Assembly: GCA_026398275.1 (NCBI GenBank)
Contig: JAPLTF010000010.1
Coordinates: forward strand, 1-47,199
Origin: Verrucomicrobiota bacterium
GTDB taxonomy: Bacteria; Verrucomicrobiota; Verrucomicrobiia; Chthoniobacterales; Terrimicrobiaceae
Direction: 5' to 3'
Length of the DNA: 47,199 nucleotides
The stretch's first letter is position 1, and each line of letters opens with the position of its first letter. A program made the translations under genes and the position numbers. The notes beneath the pieces are model-generated. The model saw only the letters and a program-made list of their open reading frames with translations, did no database searches and had not been told where the DNA came from. Below, piece after piece: positions 34,940-43,593 of this stretch.

Positions 34940-36125
34940 CGAAGGTTCCAAGCTCGCGCGCGAGTTTCTCAAAAATCTCAAGCACGCGATCGAGATCGGA
35001 GTCCGTGTGGGTGGCCATGAAGCTGGTGCGGACGATCGCTTCGCCGTAGCGGACTGCCGGATAGATGGCAGGCGTGGCAAAGATCCCCTCCTCGTAGAGC
35101 CGCTGGGTGAAGACGAATGCCTTGGCCTCGCTGCCGATGAGGATGGGGACGATCGGGGTCTGGGTGGTTCCGATTTTGAAGCCGATGCGCTTGAACCCTT
35201 CGTGCATTTTGCGGGTATTCCGCCAGAGCTGGTCGATCCGTTCGGGCTCGGCCTGCATGATCTCGAGCGCTTTGAGGACCGCGCCCGCGACGGCCGGCGC
35301 AAGCGAGGCGGTGAAGATGAAGCACCGGGCCCGGTGTTTCAGGTATTCCACCATCTGGGCGTCACCCGCGATAAATCCCCCCATGGACCCGAGGGATTTC
35401 GAGAACGTGCCCATGACGATATCCACCTCTTTGTTCAAACCAAAATGATGCACGGTCCCCCTGCCCTGCGGCCCGAGAACTCCGAGCGAGTGCGCCTCGT
35501 CGACATAGAAGAGCGCGCCGTATTCCTTGGCGGTCTCGATGAGCGGAGGCAGGTCGGCAATGTCGCCCGACATGCTGAAGACCCCGTCCATGACGACCAG
35601 CCGGCCCGCATCCTCGGGCAGACGCTTCAGGCGGTTGCGGAGCGAGTTCGCGGAGTTGTGCCGGTAAGGAACCAGCTTCGCATCGGCAAACTGGCAGCCA
35701 TCGATGATGCTCGCATGGTTTTCCCGGTCGCAGAGAATGGCGTCGCCCTCCTCGGTCAGGGATGCCAGCGCCCCCTGGTTTGCAAAAAATCCCGTGGAGA
35801 ACAGGACGACCGACTCCCTCTGGAGAAAGGCGGCCAGGGCTTCCTCCAGCTCGACATGAAGCTTGATGGTGCCATTGAGAAGCCGGGATCCCGTGCAGCC
35901 GGCCCCGTAGCGCCGGGTCGCCTCGCAGGCGGCTTCAATGACACGGGGGTCCTGAGCGAGCCCGAGGTAATTGTTTGAGCCGATCATGATCTTCGGCTGG
36001 CCTTCGCAGACCACATAGTTTCCATGGGGTTCCTCGATGCAGCGGAAGTAAGGGTAAAATCCCTGTGCCCGCGCATCCGCGCTATCCCGGTATTCCCGGC
36101 ATTTTTGGTATAAATCTCGTGCCAC
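34794..36125 (-). CDS. Serine palmitoyltransferase-like alpha-oxoamine synthase (PLP enzyme)
   Basis: From a GTG at 36125 the 443-residue protein shows the alpha-oxoamine synthase fold: GFYPYFRCIEE, MIGSNNYLGLAQDPRV, YGAGCTGSRLLNGTIKLHVE, FSTGFFANQGALASL, YVDEAHSLGVLGPQGRGTV and the PLP lysine in GTFSKSLGSMGG (K243). This family joins an amino acid to an acyl thioester: BioF, Kbl or Spt. The YPYF/IEE start and the GNAT-like neighbour fit serine palmitoyltransferase best, which makes 3-ketosphinganine for bacterial sphingolipids. No ATG lies in a sensible position. An AT-rich promoter-like region lies upstream (36126-36200). Product specificity is inferred. Confidence 0.82.
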   Translation of the reverse strand: MARDLYQKCREYRDSADARAQGFYPYFRCIEEPHGNYVVCEGQPKIMIGSNNYLGLAQDPRVIEAACEATRRYGAGCTGSRLLNGTIKLHVELEEALAAFLQRESVVLFSTGFFANQGALASLTEEGDAILCDRENHASIIDGCQFADAKLVPYRHNSANSLRNRLKRLPEDAGRLVVMDGVFSMSGDIADLPPLIETAKEYGALFYVDEAHSLGVLGPQGRGTVHHFGLNKEVDIVMGTFSKSLGSMGGFIAGDAQMVEYLKHRARCFIFTASLAPAVAGAVLKALEIMQAEPERIDQLWRNTRKMHEGFKRIGFKIGTTQTPIVPILIGSEAKAFVFTQRLYEEGIFATPAIYPAVRYGEAIVRTSFMATHTDSDLDRVLEIFEKLARELGTFDDPAYVNPTRRKNVFDFRLPHSAGEEAVREGGGETARNGSGIHPAVSR

Positions 36126-36288
36126 AGCAGGCTGGTTCCTTAAACAGTTCAGATTTGCAGGTGTGCTTTTAAAGTAAATTCTTTTTACAGACTTCCGAAG
36201 ACGACACAATCCTAGGCCATGCCGGGTGAAATAGCTTCGACTATTTTTCGGCGCTTGAAAGAAGGCGGGTATTGGAAAGACTGCCCGC

Positions 36289-37047
36289 ATGAAATGGCTC
36301 CTGCCTCTTGTCCTGACCGCAGCGTTCTCCGCCTCGCTGCCAGCCTGGGAAATCACGGGAACCGGGGACCTGGGAAGGCTCCCCGGCGGCGGCTTCGTGC
36401 GGCGCGCGGAACTCACTGACAACGGGGTCAGCGCGCAGCTCACCGCCATCGTTTTCTCCTCGAAGTCGTATTCGCTTCGCGTCGTGGACAGCAGTTCCCC
36501 CGGGAACACGAAGGTGGCGGCCGCCCTGCCGGAAGCCGGCTGCGTGGCGGGCGTCAACGGCAGCTATTTTCAGGCGGACTACCGGCCTGTCGGGCTCATG
36601 GTGGCCGGCGGTCAGGAAATCCACCCGTTTGAACAAGCCAGGCTGCTGGCCGGCATCCTCACCGCTCGCGGGGCGAAGTTGGAAATCGTCAGGTCCTCGA
36701 AGTTCAGCAAATCCCCGGACATCCGCGAGGCGGTCCAGTGCGGGCCCATGCTTGTCGATGGGGAACATCCCACCACGGGCCTGAACTCCGGGCGCTCCGC
36801 ACGCCGGACGATTGTCGCCACCGACGGCCACGGCCGCTGGGCCTTGATTTATCTGACATCCGTCACGCTGGCCGATGCGGCCCGGATTCTCACGACCCCC
36901 GGTGCCATCGGCGACTGGCTGCCATCCACGGCGCTGAACCTCGATGGAGGATCGTCGAGCGGGCTTTGGGCGGCAACCAGCCCGGCCCCGGTATCGCTTC
37001 CGGAATTCGGCCATGTGAGAAACTACATCGGCATCGTGCCGCGATAG
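36289..37047 (+). CDS. Secreted phosphodiester glycosidase (NAGPA-domain) protein
   Basis: The 252-residue protein has a signal peptide (WLLPLVLTAAFSASLPAW) and the phosphodiester glycosidase (NAGPA) domain with GVNGSYFQADYRPVG, VQCGPMLVDGEHPTTG, SARRTIVATDGHGRWAL and ALNLDGGSSSGLW. Mammalian NAGPA removes a covering N-acetylglucosamine from mannose-6-phosphate. Bacterial members act on glycosylated phosphodiesters in the envelope or on exopolysaccharide. It should be periplasmic. The 3' end overlaps the convergent MFS fragment by 25 bp. It stands beside a sugar locus with a mannosidase-like gene. Confidence 0.88.
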   Translation: MKWLLPLVLTAAFSASLPAWEITGTGDLGRLPGGGFVRRAELTDNGVSAQLTAIVFSSKSYSLRVVDSSSPGNTKVAAALPEAGCVAGVNGSYFQADYRPVGLMVAGGQEIHPFEQARLLAGILTARGAKLEIVRSSKFSKSPDIREAVQCGPMLVDGEHPTTGLNSGRSARRTIVATDGHGRWALIYLTSVTLADAARILTTPGAIGDWLPSTALNLDGGSSSGLWAATSPAPVSLPEFGHVRNYIGIVPR

Positions 37048-37553
37048 TCCCGATTCCAAAGCCGCAGGGATTGGATGAGGGCGGCCAGGCACAGGAGGAG
37101 GGCCCCGCCCTGGCCCACCGGGGCGAACGCCCACGAGGCCTTCTGGCCGAACCAGGCAATGATCCCGGCTGTGATCGTGCCCGCGACGAGGCCGCCTGCC
37201 ATCGAGGACAGGGCGTTGAGCATCGCGAGCGAACCGCAGAACTGCCCGTATTGCTTCGCCGGCAACACATACATATGCAGAGGCATGGCCGCGCCTTGGA
37301 AAACGCTCAGGCCAACAGTGGTCACGACTACAGCGGCACCCATGATCGGAAATGCTGCGGGGCCGCACGCCGGAATGAACAGCGGCATATAAAGAAGCTG
37401 CCCGGCAATGAGCAGCACCATCCCGCCAATCGCGACAACGAAGGGGCGGAAGCGATCCACCAGCACTCCCACCGGATACGAGCTGGCAAAGTGTCGCCGG
37501 GCCGGATCTTCCTCCCGGGCGATTTCCCTGCCCAGGGCGGTCAATCGATCCAT
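37023..37553 (-). pseudogene. Chimeric remnant: beta-mannosidase piece joined in frame to an MFS C-terminal half
   Basis: The 176-residue frame begins MDRLTALGREIAREEDPARR and HFASSY, which matches residues around MDVLTTLGGEIAGQEDPGRR of the intact mannosidase (39546-42239). It then switches to PVGVLVDRFRPF through to RLWNRDYRG, matching the C-terminal half (PVGALVDRFRPF ... RLWQARRE) of the intact MFS protein (38200-39549). The two intact genes occur in that order and strand 1-2 kb away. This is a second, decayed copy of the operon in which a deletion fused the two genes near an ASSY/ASY coincidence. The product is unlikely to transport. Confidence 0.85.
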
Positions 37554-37578
37554 CGGGCTGACCGGGCGATTGCCCGGA

Positions 37579-38031
37579 TCAAGCCCCCTTGTTTTGAAAT
37601 TTGAGCACCTGGCGGATGATCGGGATGTGGGCCAGATCCTTCGGACGCGCGACGGCGGTTTTGGTTTTGATGAGCGATTCCAGGGGAAGCACGGGAACGC
37701 GCATGCCCTGCCACCGGATGATTTTTGCTCCGCGAAACTCCTTGTCGAAGTCGCCGAGCCCGTCCACGCGCGGCAGGAAATTCACCAGGGAATCGTCGGC
37801 GAGAGCGCCGACCGTCGGGGCCAGCATCACCCCTCCCTGGGCGAGCACGATGGCCGTGAGTCGCCCGAAGCTCCGCACGGGCAGATCGACCCAGATATCG
37901 GTATCGATGGTGGTGGCTGGGACCCCTTGCAGGATCGCCGCCGACATCCCCGCTATTTGAAACCGAATGCCTTCCTTGCGGAGTGCCCGAACAAGCCGTG
38001 CGAGCGGAGGAAGTTCTCGTGGCGCTGCCAC
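37579..38031 (-). CDS. Nucleotidyltransferase-fold protein (MNT/toxin-like)
   Basis: From a GTG at 38031 the 150-residue protein reads PPLARLVRALRKEGIRFQIA, GMSAAILQGVPATTIDTDIW, VDLPVRSFG. The segment GMSA...TIDTDIW has the position and pattern of a polymerase-beta-like nucleotidyltransferase active site (GS...DxD). It ends in a basic helix (ESLIKTKTAVARPKDL) typical of AbiEii/MNT-type proteins. The gene overlaps a 63-codon gene in another frame by 79 bases. Together they look like a toxin-antitoxin-type pair. The choice of start is uncertain. Confidence 0.6.
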   Translation of the reverse strand: MAAPRELPPLARLVRALRKEGIRFQIAGMSAAILQGVPATTIDTDIWVDLPVRSFGRLTAIVLAQGGVMLAPTVGALADDSLVNFLPRVDGLGDFDKEFRGAKIIRWQGMRVPVLPLESLIKTKTAVARPKDLAHIPIIRQVLKFQNKGA

Positions 38032-38144
38032 CGTTCGTCGGGCGTCGCGCTCAGGCTCATCGCGAACAATACCCGCTCGTCCGCAGACAGCTCCGGAAAC
38101 TTTTCCAGACGCCGCCACTCGAGAAGATATTTTTTTTTATCCAC
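37953..38144 (-). CDS. Small protein preceding the nucleotidyltransferase
   Basis: A 63-residue reading frame from the ATG at 38144 gives MDKKKYLLEWRRLEKFPELS, ADERVLFAMSLSATPDERWQ, ending RKAFGFK. The amphipathic helices and charged ends suit a small antitoxin or DNA-binding partner, but I do not recognise a family. It overlaps the start of the nucleotidyltransferase gene out of frame, a common arrangement for coupled toxin-antitoxin genes. Confidence 0.55.
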   Translation of the reverse strand: MDKKKYLLEWRRLEKFPELSADERVLFAMSLSATPDERWQRHENFLRSHGLFGHSARKAFGFK

Positions 38145-38199
38145 GCAGCCAGCCTACCCCGGCCGGCTCCCCCGAGAAAGCCCATTTTTCTTTCGTCGC

Positions 38200-39549
38200 T
38201 TACTCCCTGCGAGCTTGCCACAGCCGTTGGGAGCGGAGCAGGAGGGTCAGGCAGACGGCGAGCGAAGCCAGCATTCCGATCGGGGCGAAGGCCCAGGCGC
38301 ATCGCTCTCCCCACAATCCTTGAACCGCTGATGTGAGGCCGCCTGCCACGAGTCCGCCGAGCATCGAGGAGAGGGCGTTGAGCATTCCGAGGGCACCGCA
38401 GAACTGTCCGTAGCGATCCTTGGGAAAGACATACATGTGCAATGGCATCGCCGCTCCTTGGAACACACCCAGCCCGAGTGTGGTCACCAAAACCGCGACA
38501 CCCATGACCCAGAAAGCCGAGCCGGCGGGCAGCCGAACAGCAAAAAGGGGAAGGTAGAGGAACTGGCCCGCCGCAAGCAAAATCATCCCCGCAATCGCGA
38601 TGGCAAATGGACGGAAACGATCAACCAATGCTCCCACGGGATAGGATGCGAGCGCGGAAACCCCGCTGGCAACGCCCATCAGAATGCCGATGTCTGCGTA
38701 GCTCAGGCCGACATTCACCTGCATTACCTGCATAAAGGCATTCCACGCCATCGCGAAGGTGAAGGCCCCGTTGAAAAGAGCATAGGTTCGAAAAAAGCGG
38801 GTGCTGAAGCATTCCTTCAGAAGCACGAATGCCATGTGGGCTGGATGCCGTGCGTCGAGGGATTCCGGCTCGGGATATTCGCCTTCGCGCACGTTCAGGC
38901 ACATGAGTCCGAATCCCGCACCGTAAAGCAGTGCGCTCCATGCAAAGATTGCCGGCGCATGCTTGTCGGCATGGGAGAACACAAAGAAGTGAAAGCAGGC
39001 TGCCGCCGCGATGGAAACGATCCGGAACAAGCCGAGAAAGCGCCCCATGCGCGGTTCGGGCACCACATCGTTGAACAGGTAGTAGTAGATCGAGGAGACG
39101 ATCATGTTGGCGATCTGAAAGGCCACGATCATCACTCCCAACACGAGCATGCGGCAGGCATCGAAGGTCCAGGCCTCTCCCGCCAGCCGTTGGATCAGGT
39201 GCGCGACATGCTCGGTCCCGGCGATCCCCAAAAGAAAAAGAACAACAAACGGCGTGGGGATGAGCAGGAACGGAATCCGGCGCCCCCATTTTCCCCGGTG
39301 ACGGTCGGACCAGACGCTCACGAGCGGGGTGATCAGGAAATTCAAGAGGGCCGGGATTGTGGTGACGAAGAGTCCGATGAAGATGGCAGGAGCTTTCCAT
39401 TGCGTCATCAGGAGCGGCAGCACGCTCGCCACGACGACCCCCATGAACTGCAGGCAGAAGTCGCCCCAGAGAACCCAGAAAAACAACGAGAGCAGCGTCT
39501 TTTTGTTATAAACGAGGGTGCCCCGGGTGAACCCGGAATCCGGGCTCAT
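38200..39549 (-). CDS. MFS sugar transporter (GPH/SLC45-like)
   Basis: The 449-residue protein from the ATG at 39549 (overlapping the mannosidase stop by ATGA) is a 12-segment MFS transporter. The first cytoplasmic loop reads VWSDRHRGKWGRRIPF, the SDR...GRR pattern of GPH/SLC45-type sugar:proton or sodium symporters. It has many hydrophobic segments (for example FMGVVVASVLPLLM and GVMIVAFQIANMIVSSIYYY). Its partner is a beta-mannosidase-like enzyme, so it probably imports mannosides or short manno-oligosaccharides. Repression by the divergent LacI protein is likely. A decayed paralogue of its C-terminal half lies at 37023-37553. Confidence 0.88.
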   Translation of the reverse strand: MSPDSGFTRGTLVYNKKTLLSLFFWVLWGDFCLQFMGVVVASVLPLLMTQWKAPAIFIGLFVTTIPALLNFLITPLVSVWSDRHRGKWGRRIPFLLIPTPFVVLFLLGIAGTEHVAHLIQRLAGEAWTFDACRMLVLGVMIVAFQIANMIVSSIYYYLFNDVVPEPRMGRFLGLFRIVSIAAAACFHFFVFSHADKHAPAIFAWSALLYGAGFGLMCLNVREGEYPEPESLDARHPAHMAFVLLKECFSTRFFRTYALFNGAFTFAMAWNAFMQVMQVNVGLSYADIGILMGVASGVSALASYPVGALVDRFRPFAIAIAGMILLAAGQFLYLPLFAVRLPAGSAFWVMGVAVLVTTLGLGVFQGAAMPLHMYVFPKDRYGQFCGALGMLNALSSMLGGLVAGGLTSAVQGLWGERCAWAFAPIGMLASLAVCLTLLLRSQRLWQARRE

Positions 39550-42239
39550 GGACGGAACTCCGAGCCGGCGCAATTCACGCCGCGCCAGCGGAGGCGCAGA
39601 GATTCCGGCGGCAGCGAATGCCTGGGGCGGATTTTCAAAGTCGTGCTTTCATTTGGCAGGATGCTGATCCAGTTCTCATCAAAGTGGTAGGATTCCGGCG
39701 GAACATCCTCCAGTGAAAACCGCGTCCACAGGCTGGGCACATCGGAAGTGTTCGTCACCCGGCACGTAAGTCCGTCCCACGCGACCGAGAGCTGCGCCTG
39801 CGGCAAGGCGCGCACGTCTTCGCTGTCGTGCCACGCGAAGTTGAAGGGGTAAAATTCCCGGCTTACCAGGCGATCTTCTGCATCATAAAGCGAAGTGATG
39901 ATGCCAAAGAATCTCCTGTCCGGTTTTTGCTCGAAGTCGAGGTCGCAGGGAGTGAGGCCGCATTGTTCGAAGAGCGGAAAAAGGTAGCCGACCCCGTTGA
40001 GGTCGATCGTTTCCAAGGATGATCCCGTCACTATAGGCCGGTTCGAGGTGGAAAGTTTGACCCTTGCGCCGGAGCGGATCGTCGTCCCATTCTCTTCAGG
40101 CCCAATCTCCATGATCGGGCGAAGATCGCTTCCGTAGATAGCGACCCGGACGGAGTAATCCCGGAGCGTCTGGCCGGACTCGTTGACGACCCAGACTCCC
40201 GAGCGGATGCGTTCGCGGAAATCGAGTTCGGGCGTGAGGTAACGAAAATTGACGGCGACCGGCGCGAACGCCCGCTTGAGGAAATAGTAGAGCGCCCGGG
40301 GCGCGCCGAAATAATCGACCGCCGCCCATCCGAACATCGCCTGCTGGTCGTTCCAGCACCAGATCAGCGCGCCCGCGCAGTGGAAGAGCCGGCTCCGCCA
40401 GTTGCCGATCTGGGCGCGGATGGCAAAGCCATTAAAGAGATCCGAGTAGTAGGAAATCTCCTCCCAGGAACGATACGGGGAGGCAGCCGCATTGACTTCG
40501 CGCGCGGGCAGTGAGCCGGCCTTGAACTCTTGGGACCAAACGGAGGTATTGATCTTGCGGAGGTGGACTTTTGCTGGCGGCGGCCATGCCTTCACCGTTT
40601 TAGGGAACAGTTTTTCCGCCAATCCTCCGGAGGCAACAAATGCGGTGTGCAACCCGCTGTTGAACTCGACGCTGAATTTCGGCTCCGATGCCAGTGGGCC
40701 CACCAGCGCATCCAGTGCCTCCGAGTTCCTTCCGAAGTGACCATATTCATCTGTCAGTCCCCCGCTGAGCAGGTAGGAGCTTGCAAAGTATCGGCGCCCC
40801 GGGTCCTCCTGTCCTGCAATCTCCCCGCCAAGAGTCGTAAGAACATCCATGGGGCTCGCAGGAATCTCACATTGGCGGAGTTCATTGCCGCCGATCCACG
40901 CTGCAATGCATGCGTGCGAACGCAGTTGACGGATTAGCGTCCGCACCTGGCGGGAGTAGAGCTTGTGGTCCACATTCTGCGCCTGAACGGTATTCGACAC
41001 TGGAAAGTCGTGAAGAACGAGTATTCCGAACCGGTCGCAAACAGTGTAAAAGGATTCGAGTTCTCTGGCGTAACCTCCCCAGAAGCGGATGACGTTGACA
41101 TTGGCTTCCCTCGCCAGGCGGAGTCCCCATTCGTAGCGTTCCTCGGCATGGGTAAAATCCAGCGTCTTATCCAATGTGGGCCAATTTCCCCCGCGGGCGA
41201 AAATCGGATTCCCGTTGACGACGAGCGTGAGTTCGACATCCGTGCCCGGGTTGCGCCGCCATTCGACCGTTCGGATGCCAACGTGGCGATGAACAGGTTC
41301 TCCGGTTGCGCTTACTGCCGCCAGCCGGTAAAGCGGCTGTTCGCCTGAGCCATTGGGCCACCAGAGCTGCGCGGACTGGATGGAAGCGGTCAGTTGGAAA
41401 TGCCCCGAGGGATCTGTGGTGGCGACTCCCTCCCAGGACATCCTGCCATCGGGATCATGGAGTCGAATGTCCACCGGTTCATCACCGAGGGAGCCGTGCA
41501 GGGTTCCCCGAATCAGCAGATCCGCCGTTTCTCCCTCAATCCTTATCGTCTCCATCCAGACGTCCGCCACAGCCTCAGCCGCACGCACTTCTACGCGCAC
41601 CGGCTGCCAGATGCCTGCGGTGATGACCCGGGGAAAATCATTTCCGCCCAGTAGTTGCGCCGGCTTCAGATAGTTGTCACCCAAGGGATGGTCGAGTTGT
41701 TTCGGGCAGCCCGCGAGGAGCGATTGCCGGGTAACTTCGGTCGCGACCTCCTCGGGCAGAATATGCACCAGAATTTCATTCGGGCCCTCTTGCAAAATAT
41801 TGGTCACGTCAACACTCGGGCCACCAAACATCCCGCGATACGAAGCAACCAAACGTCCGTTCAGGTGAATCTCACAGAGCGGATCAACCCCTTCGAAAAC
41901 CAGCCAGACCGGATCAGTGCCATCGGTCGCCTCCCAGTCGAACGTCCGATGCAGCCACTTGTGCTTTCCCTCCCATTCCATCGCCTCGATAAACCCGAGT
42001 TCCTCGTTAATGCTGACCAGCTTTCCGGACTTCATCAACGCCGCGTGAATTCCCCCCGGCACCTGGCAGGGAATCGCGCCGTCTTGACTCGGGCAAATAC
42101 CATCATCGGAAAACAAAAGCGCCCACTCTCCGCACAGACTGAGGGTTGCGATGGGGACGTGTCGCCGCAGGCGCGAACTCGGACGCGGTCGCTCCGCACG
42201 CCCCGGGGCGAGTTCAGTGGCATTCATTTCGATGGACAT
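39546..42239 (-). CDS. GH2 beta-mannosidase-like glycosidase
   Basis: The 897-residue protein from the ATG at 42239 has a GH2 layout. A jelly-roll begins with LSLCGEWALLFSDDG then HRTFDWEATDGTDPVWLVFE and CEIHLNGRLVASYRGMF; an immunoglobulin-like sandwich and a TIM barrel follow with RFWGGYARELESFYTVCDRF. The acid/base motif is AAWIGGNE (E453) and the nucleophile candidate is KFSVEFNSG (E525). WxGNE with an SEF-type nucleophile is the beta-mannosidase form of GH2. It has no signal peptide, so it acts in the cytoplasm on imported sugar with the MFS transporter downstream. A further upstream start would run into the promoter repeats. Confidence 0.87.
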   Translation of the reverse strand: MSIEMNATELAPGRAERPRPSSRLRRHVPIATLSLCGEWALLFSDDGICPSQDGAIPCQVPGGIHAALMKSGKLVSINEELGFIEAMEWEGKHKWLHRTFDWEATDGTDPVWLVFEGVDPLCEIHLNGRLVASYRGMFGGPSVDVTNILQEGPNEILVHILPEEVATEVTRQSLLAGCPKQLDHPLGDNYLKPAQLLGGNDFPRVITAGIWQPVRVEVRAAEAVADVWMETIRIEGETADLLIRGTLHGSLGDEPVDIRLHDPDGRMSWEGVATTDPSGHFQLTASIQSAQLWWPNGSGEQPLYRLAAVSATGEPVHRHVGIRTVEWRRNPGTDVELTLVVNGNPIFARGGNWPTLDKTLDFTHAEERYEWGLRLAREANVNVIRFWGGYARELESFYTVCDRFGILVLHDFPVSNTVQAQNVDHKLYSRQVRTLIRQLRSHACIAAWIGGNELRQCEIPASPMDVLTTLGGEIAGQEDPGRRYFASSYLLSGGLTDEYGHFGRNSEALDALVGPLASEPKFSVEFNSGLHTAFVASGGLAEKLFPKTVKAWPPPAKVHLRKINTSVWSQEFKAGSLPAREVNAAASPYRSWEEISYYSDLFNGFAIRAQIGNWRSRLFHCAGALIWCWNDQQAMFGWAAVDYFGAPRALYYFLKRAFAPVAVNFRYLTPELDFRERIRSGVWVVNESGQTLRDYSVRVAIYGSDLRPIMEIGPEENGTTIRSGARVKLSTSNRPIVTGSSLETIDLNGVGYLFPLFEQCGLTPCDLDFEQKPDRRFFGIITSLYDAEDRLVSREFYPFNFAWHDSEDVRALPQAQLSVAWDGLTCRVTNTSDVPSLWTRFSLEDVPPESYHFDENWISILPNESTTLKIRPRHSLPPESLRLRWRGVNCAGSEFRP

Positions 42240-42422
42240 GCAGGGAAGTGGACGGAGACCGGTTGGTGGAGCGCTCGATGTTGACGTATGATGTGGCGCG
42301 GTTAAGATATCAGCCATGTTGCAGGCAACAGCTCTCGCCACATTCTGATTTGGAGTATTGTTCAGCACAATGATTACGTCAACATTTTCTCTAAGCGGAG
42401 CTGCTTGGAGGCTTTCCTCGCC
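42240..42422. promoter_or_regulatory. Divergent promoter region with inverted repeat pair
   Basis: ATGTTGACGTA (42278-42288) and TACGTCAACAT (42375-42385) are an 11-bp perfect inverted pair 86 bases apart, between the divergent mannosidase and lacI genes. Each contains the central CG step common in LacI-family operators (for example TGATTACGTCAACA). Two operators allow looping repression. The Shine-Dalgarno TGGAGG lies 11 bases before the lacI ATG. Confidence 0.6.
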
Positions 42423-43445
42423 ATGAAATCGCGCCCGACAATCCGGGATGTGGCCGAGCTGGCCAAGGTTTCCGACATGACGGTTTCCCGCGTCCTCGCG
42501 GGGAAAGCCAAACATGGCGTGGCGACCACAGAACGTGTGCTGAAGGCAGCGGAGGTTCTTGGTTATCGTCCGAACGGATTTGCCCGGCAGCTCAGGAACA
42601 AGGACCAGCCTATTGTGGGCGTCATTTTTACCCGGATGCCGGACAGTTCGGCCACCCTCGATCTAATCGAGTCCAAAATCCTTGGAGCATTGGAGGCGGA
42701 ACTCATCCGGAACCGCGTCCCCGTCCTGCTTTCCTCGGTCAGTGCTGAAGAGATCGAGGCGGGCACGATGCCCGACATCGTGAGTCAGGGCTACGTGGAC
42801 ACGGTTGTTTGCCTATTTCTTGAGAACCCTGCCTATGTGGCGGCTCTGAAAAGCCGGACGCGACACCTCATCCACATCGGGCGCACCGACGCCTCGGTCG
42901 CCCAGGTGGACACGGACAACCGCTCCGGTGCCCAGATGGCGGCCCGCCATCTCCATGCGCTCGGGCACCGGGACATCGTGCTCGTGCGCCCGAAGGAATA
43001 TGTGATCGACCACATCGAGCGCATGGAGGTTTTTGTTTCCGAGTTTGTCGCGCTGGCCGGTGCCGAGGGTCGCATCCGTTTTGCCGAGTGCAGCGTCTGG
43101 AACGATGACTTTACGGAATCGGCCCTGGAACAAATCCTGAATCCCAAATTGCCCGACGCGATTTTTTGCACCAACGATTTCCTCGCCCTCCAGATCCTTC
43201 GCGGATTGAAGCGCCATGGGGTCGCCGTCCCGGGCGACGTCTCGCTCATGGGCTTCGACGACATGGAGCTCGCGGCATATTCCGACCCGCCGCTGACGAC
43301 CATCGGGATCGACAAGTTAGCCATCGGAAAGAAGGCAGCCGAACTCGCCCTGGGCTGCCTGAGAGGAGAGTCCGCGCCCCCCGCCGGCCCGAGCATCCTC
43401 CCCGTCCACCTCATCGAGCGCGCCTCAACGGTTAGGCGAGCGTGA
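42423..43445 (+). CDS. LacI-family transcriptional regulator
   Basis: The 340-residue protein from the ATG at 42423 (preceded by TGGAGG; a TTG at 42405 is an alternative) has the LacI helix-turn-helix RPTIRDVAELAKVSDMTVSR, VLAGK, hinge helix region, and the sugar-binding domain with GVIFTRMPDSSA, CTNDFLALQILRGLKRHG and MGFDDMELAAYSDPPLTTIG. It is divergent from the mannosidase-MFS operon, which it probably represses until a mannoside inducer is present. The last 80 or so codons are duplicated 2 kb downstream. The gene end overlaps a remnant of the convergent ATPase gene. Confidence 0.93.
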   Translation: MKSRPTIRDVAELAKVSDMTVSRVLAGKAKHGVATTERVLKAAEVLGYRPNGFARQLRNKDQPIVGVIFTRMPDSSATLDLIESKILGALEAELIRNRVPVLLSSVSAEEIEAGTMPDIVSQGYVDTVVCLFLENPAYVAALKSRTRHLIHIGRTDASVAQVDTDNRSGAQMAARHLHALGHRDIVLVRPKEYVIDHIERMEVFVSEFVALAGAEGRIRFAECSVWNDDFTESALEQILNPKLPDAIFCTNDFLALQILRGLKRHGVAVPGDVSLMGFDDMELAAYSDPPLTTIGIDKLAIGKKAAELALGCLRGESAPPAGPSILPVHLIERASTVRRA

Positions 43446-43540
43446 CGCGGACGGACCGACGGACAGCAGCCACGTTCGGAAAAACGGACTGATGAACGAG
43501 TATCCCTGGGGATCGCGGAAAATCAAGCCCTCGCGTTCCA
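43425..43540 (-). pseudogene. Duplicated 3' end of the convergent ATPase gene
   Basis: The minus strand encodes the last residues of the ATPase at 45478-46626, including PFFRTWLLSVGPS and ending SPNR with a TGA at 43425-43427. Nucleotide identity with 45478-45594 is high. The rest of the ATPase is absent here. The tail overlaps the 3' end of the intact lacI, as the intact ATPase overlaps a lacI remnant at 45340-45498. It marks one side of a segmental duplication. Confidence 0.8.
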
Positions 43541-43593
43541 TCGCGTTCCAGCAGCCTTGATCCCATGTCCGACCTTGGATAGGATGGACGCTC

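Noticed and set aside
39546-42239. Calling the GH2 enzyme a beta-galactosidase
   Set aside because: The acid/base region WIGGNE and overall layout fit the beta-mannosidase branch better, and no small galactosidase domain V is evident.
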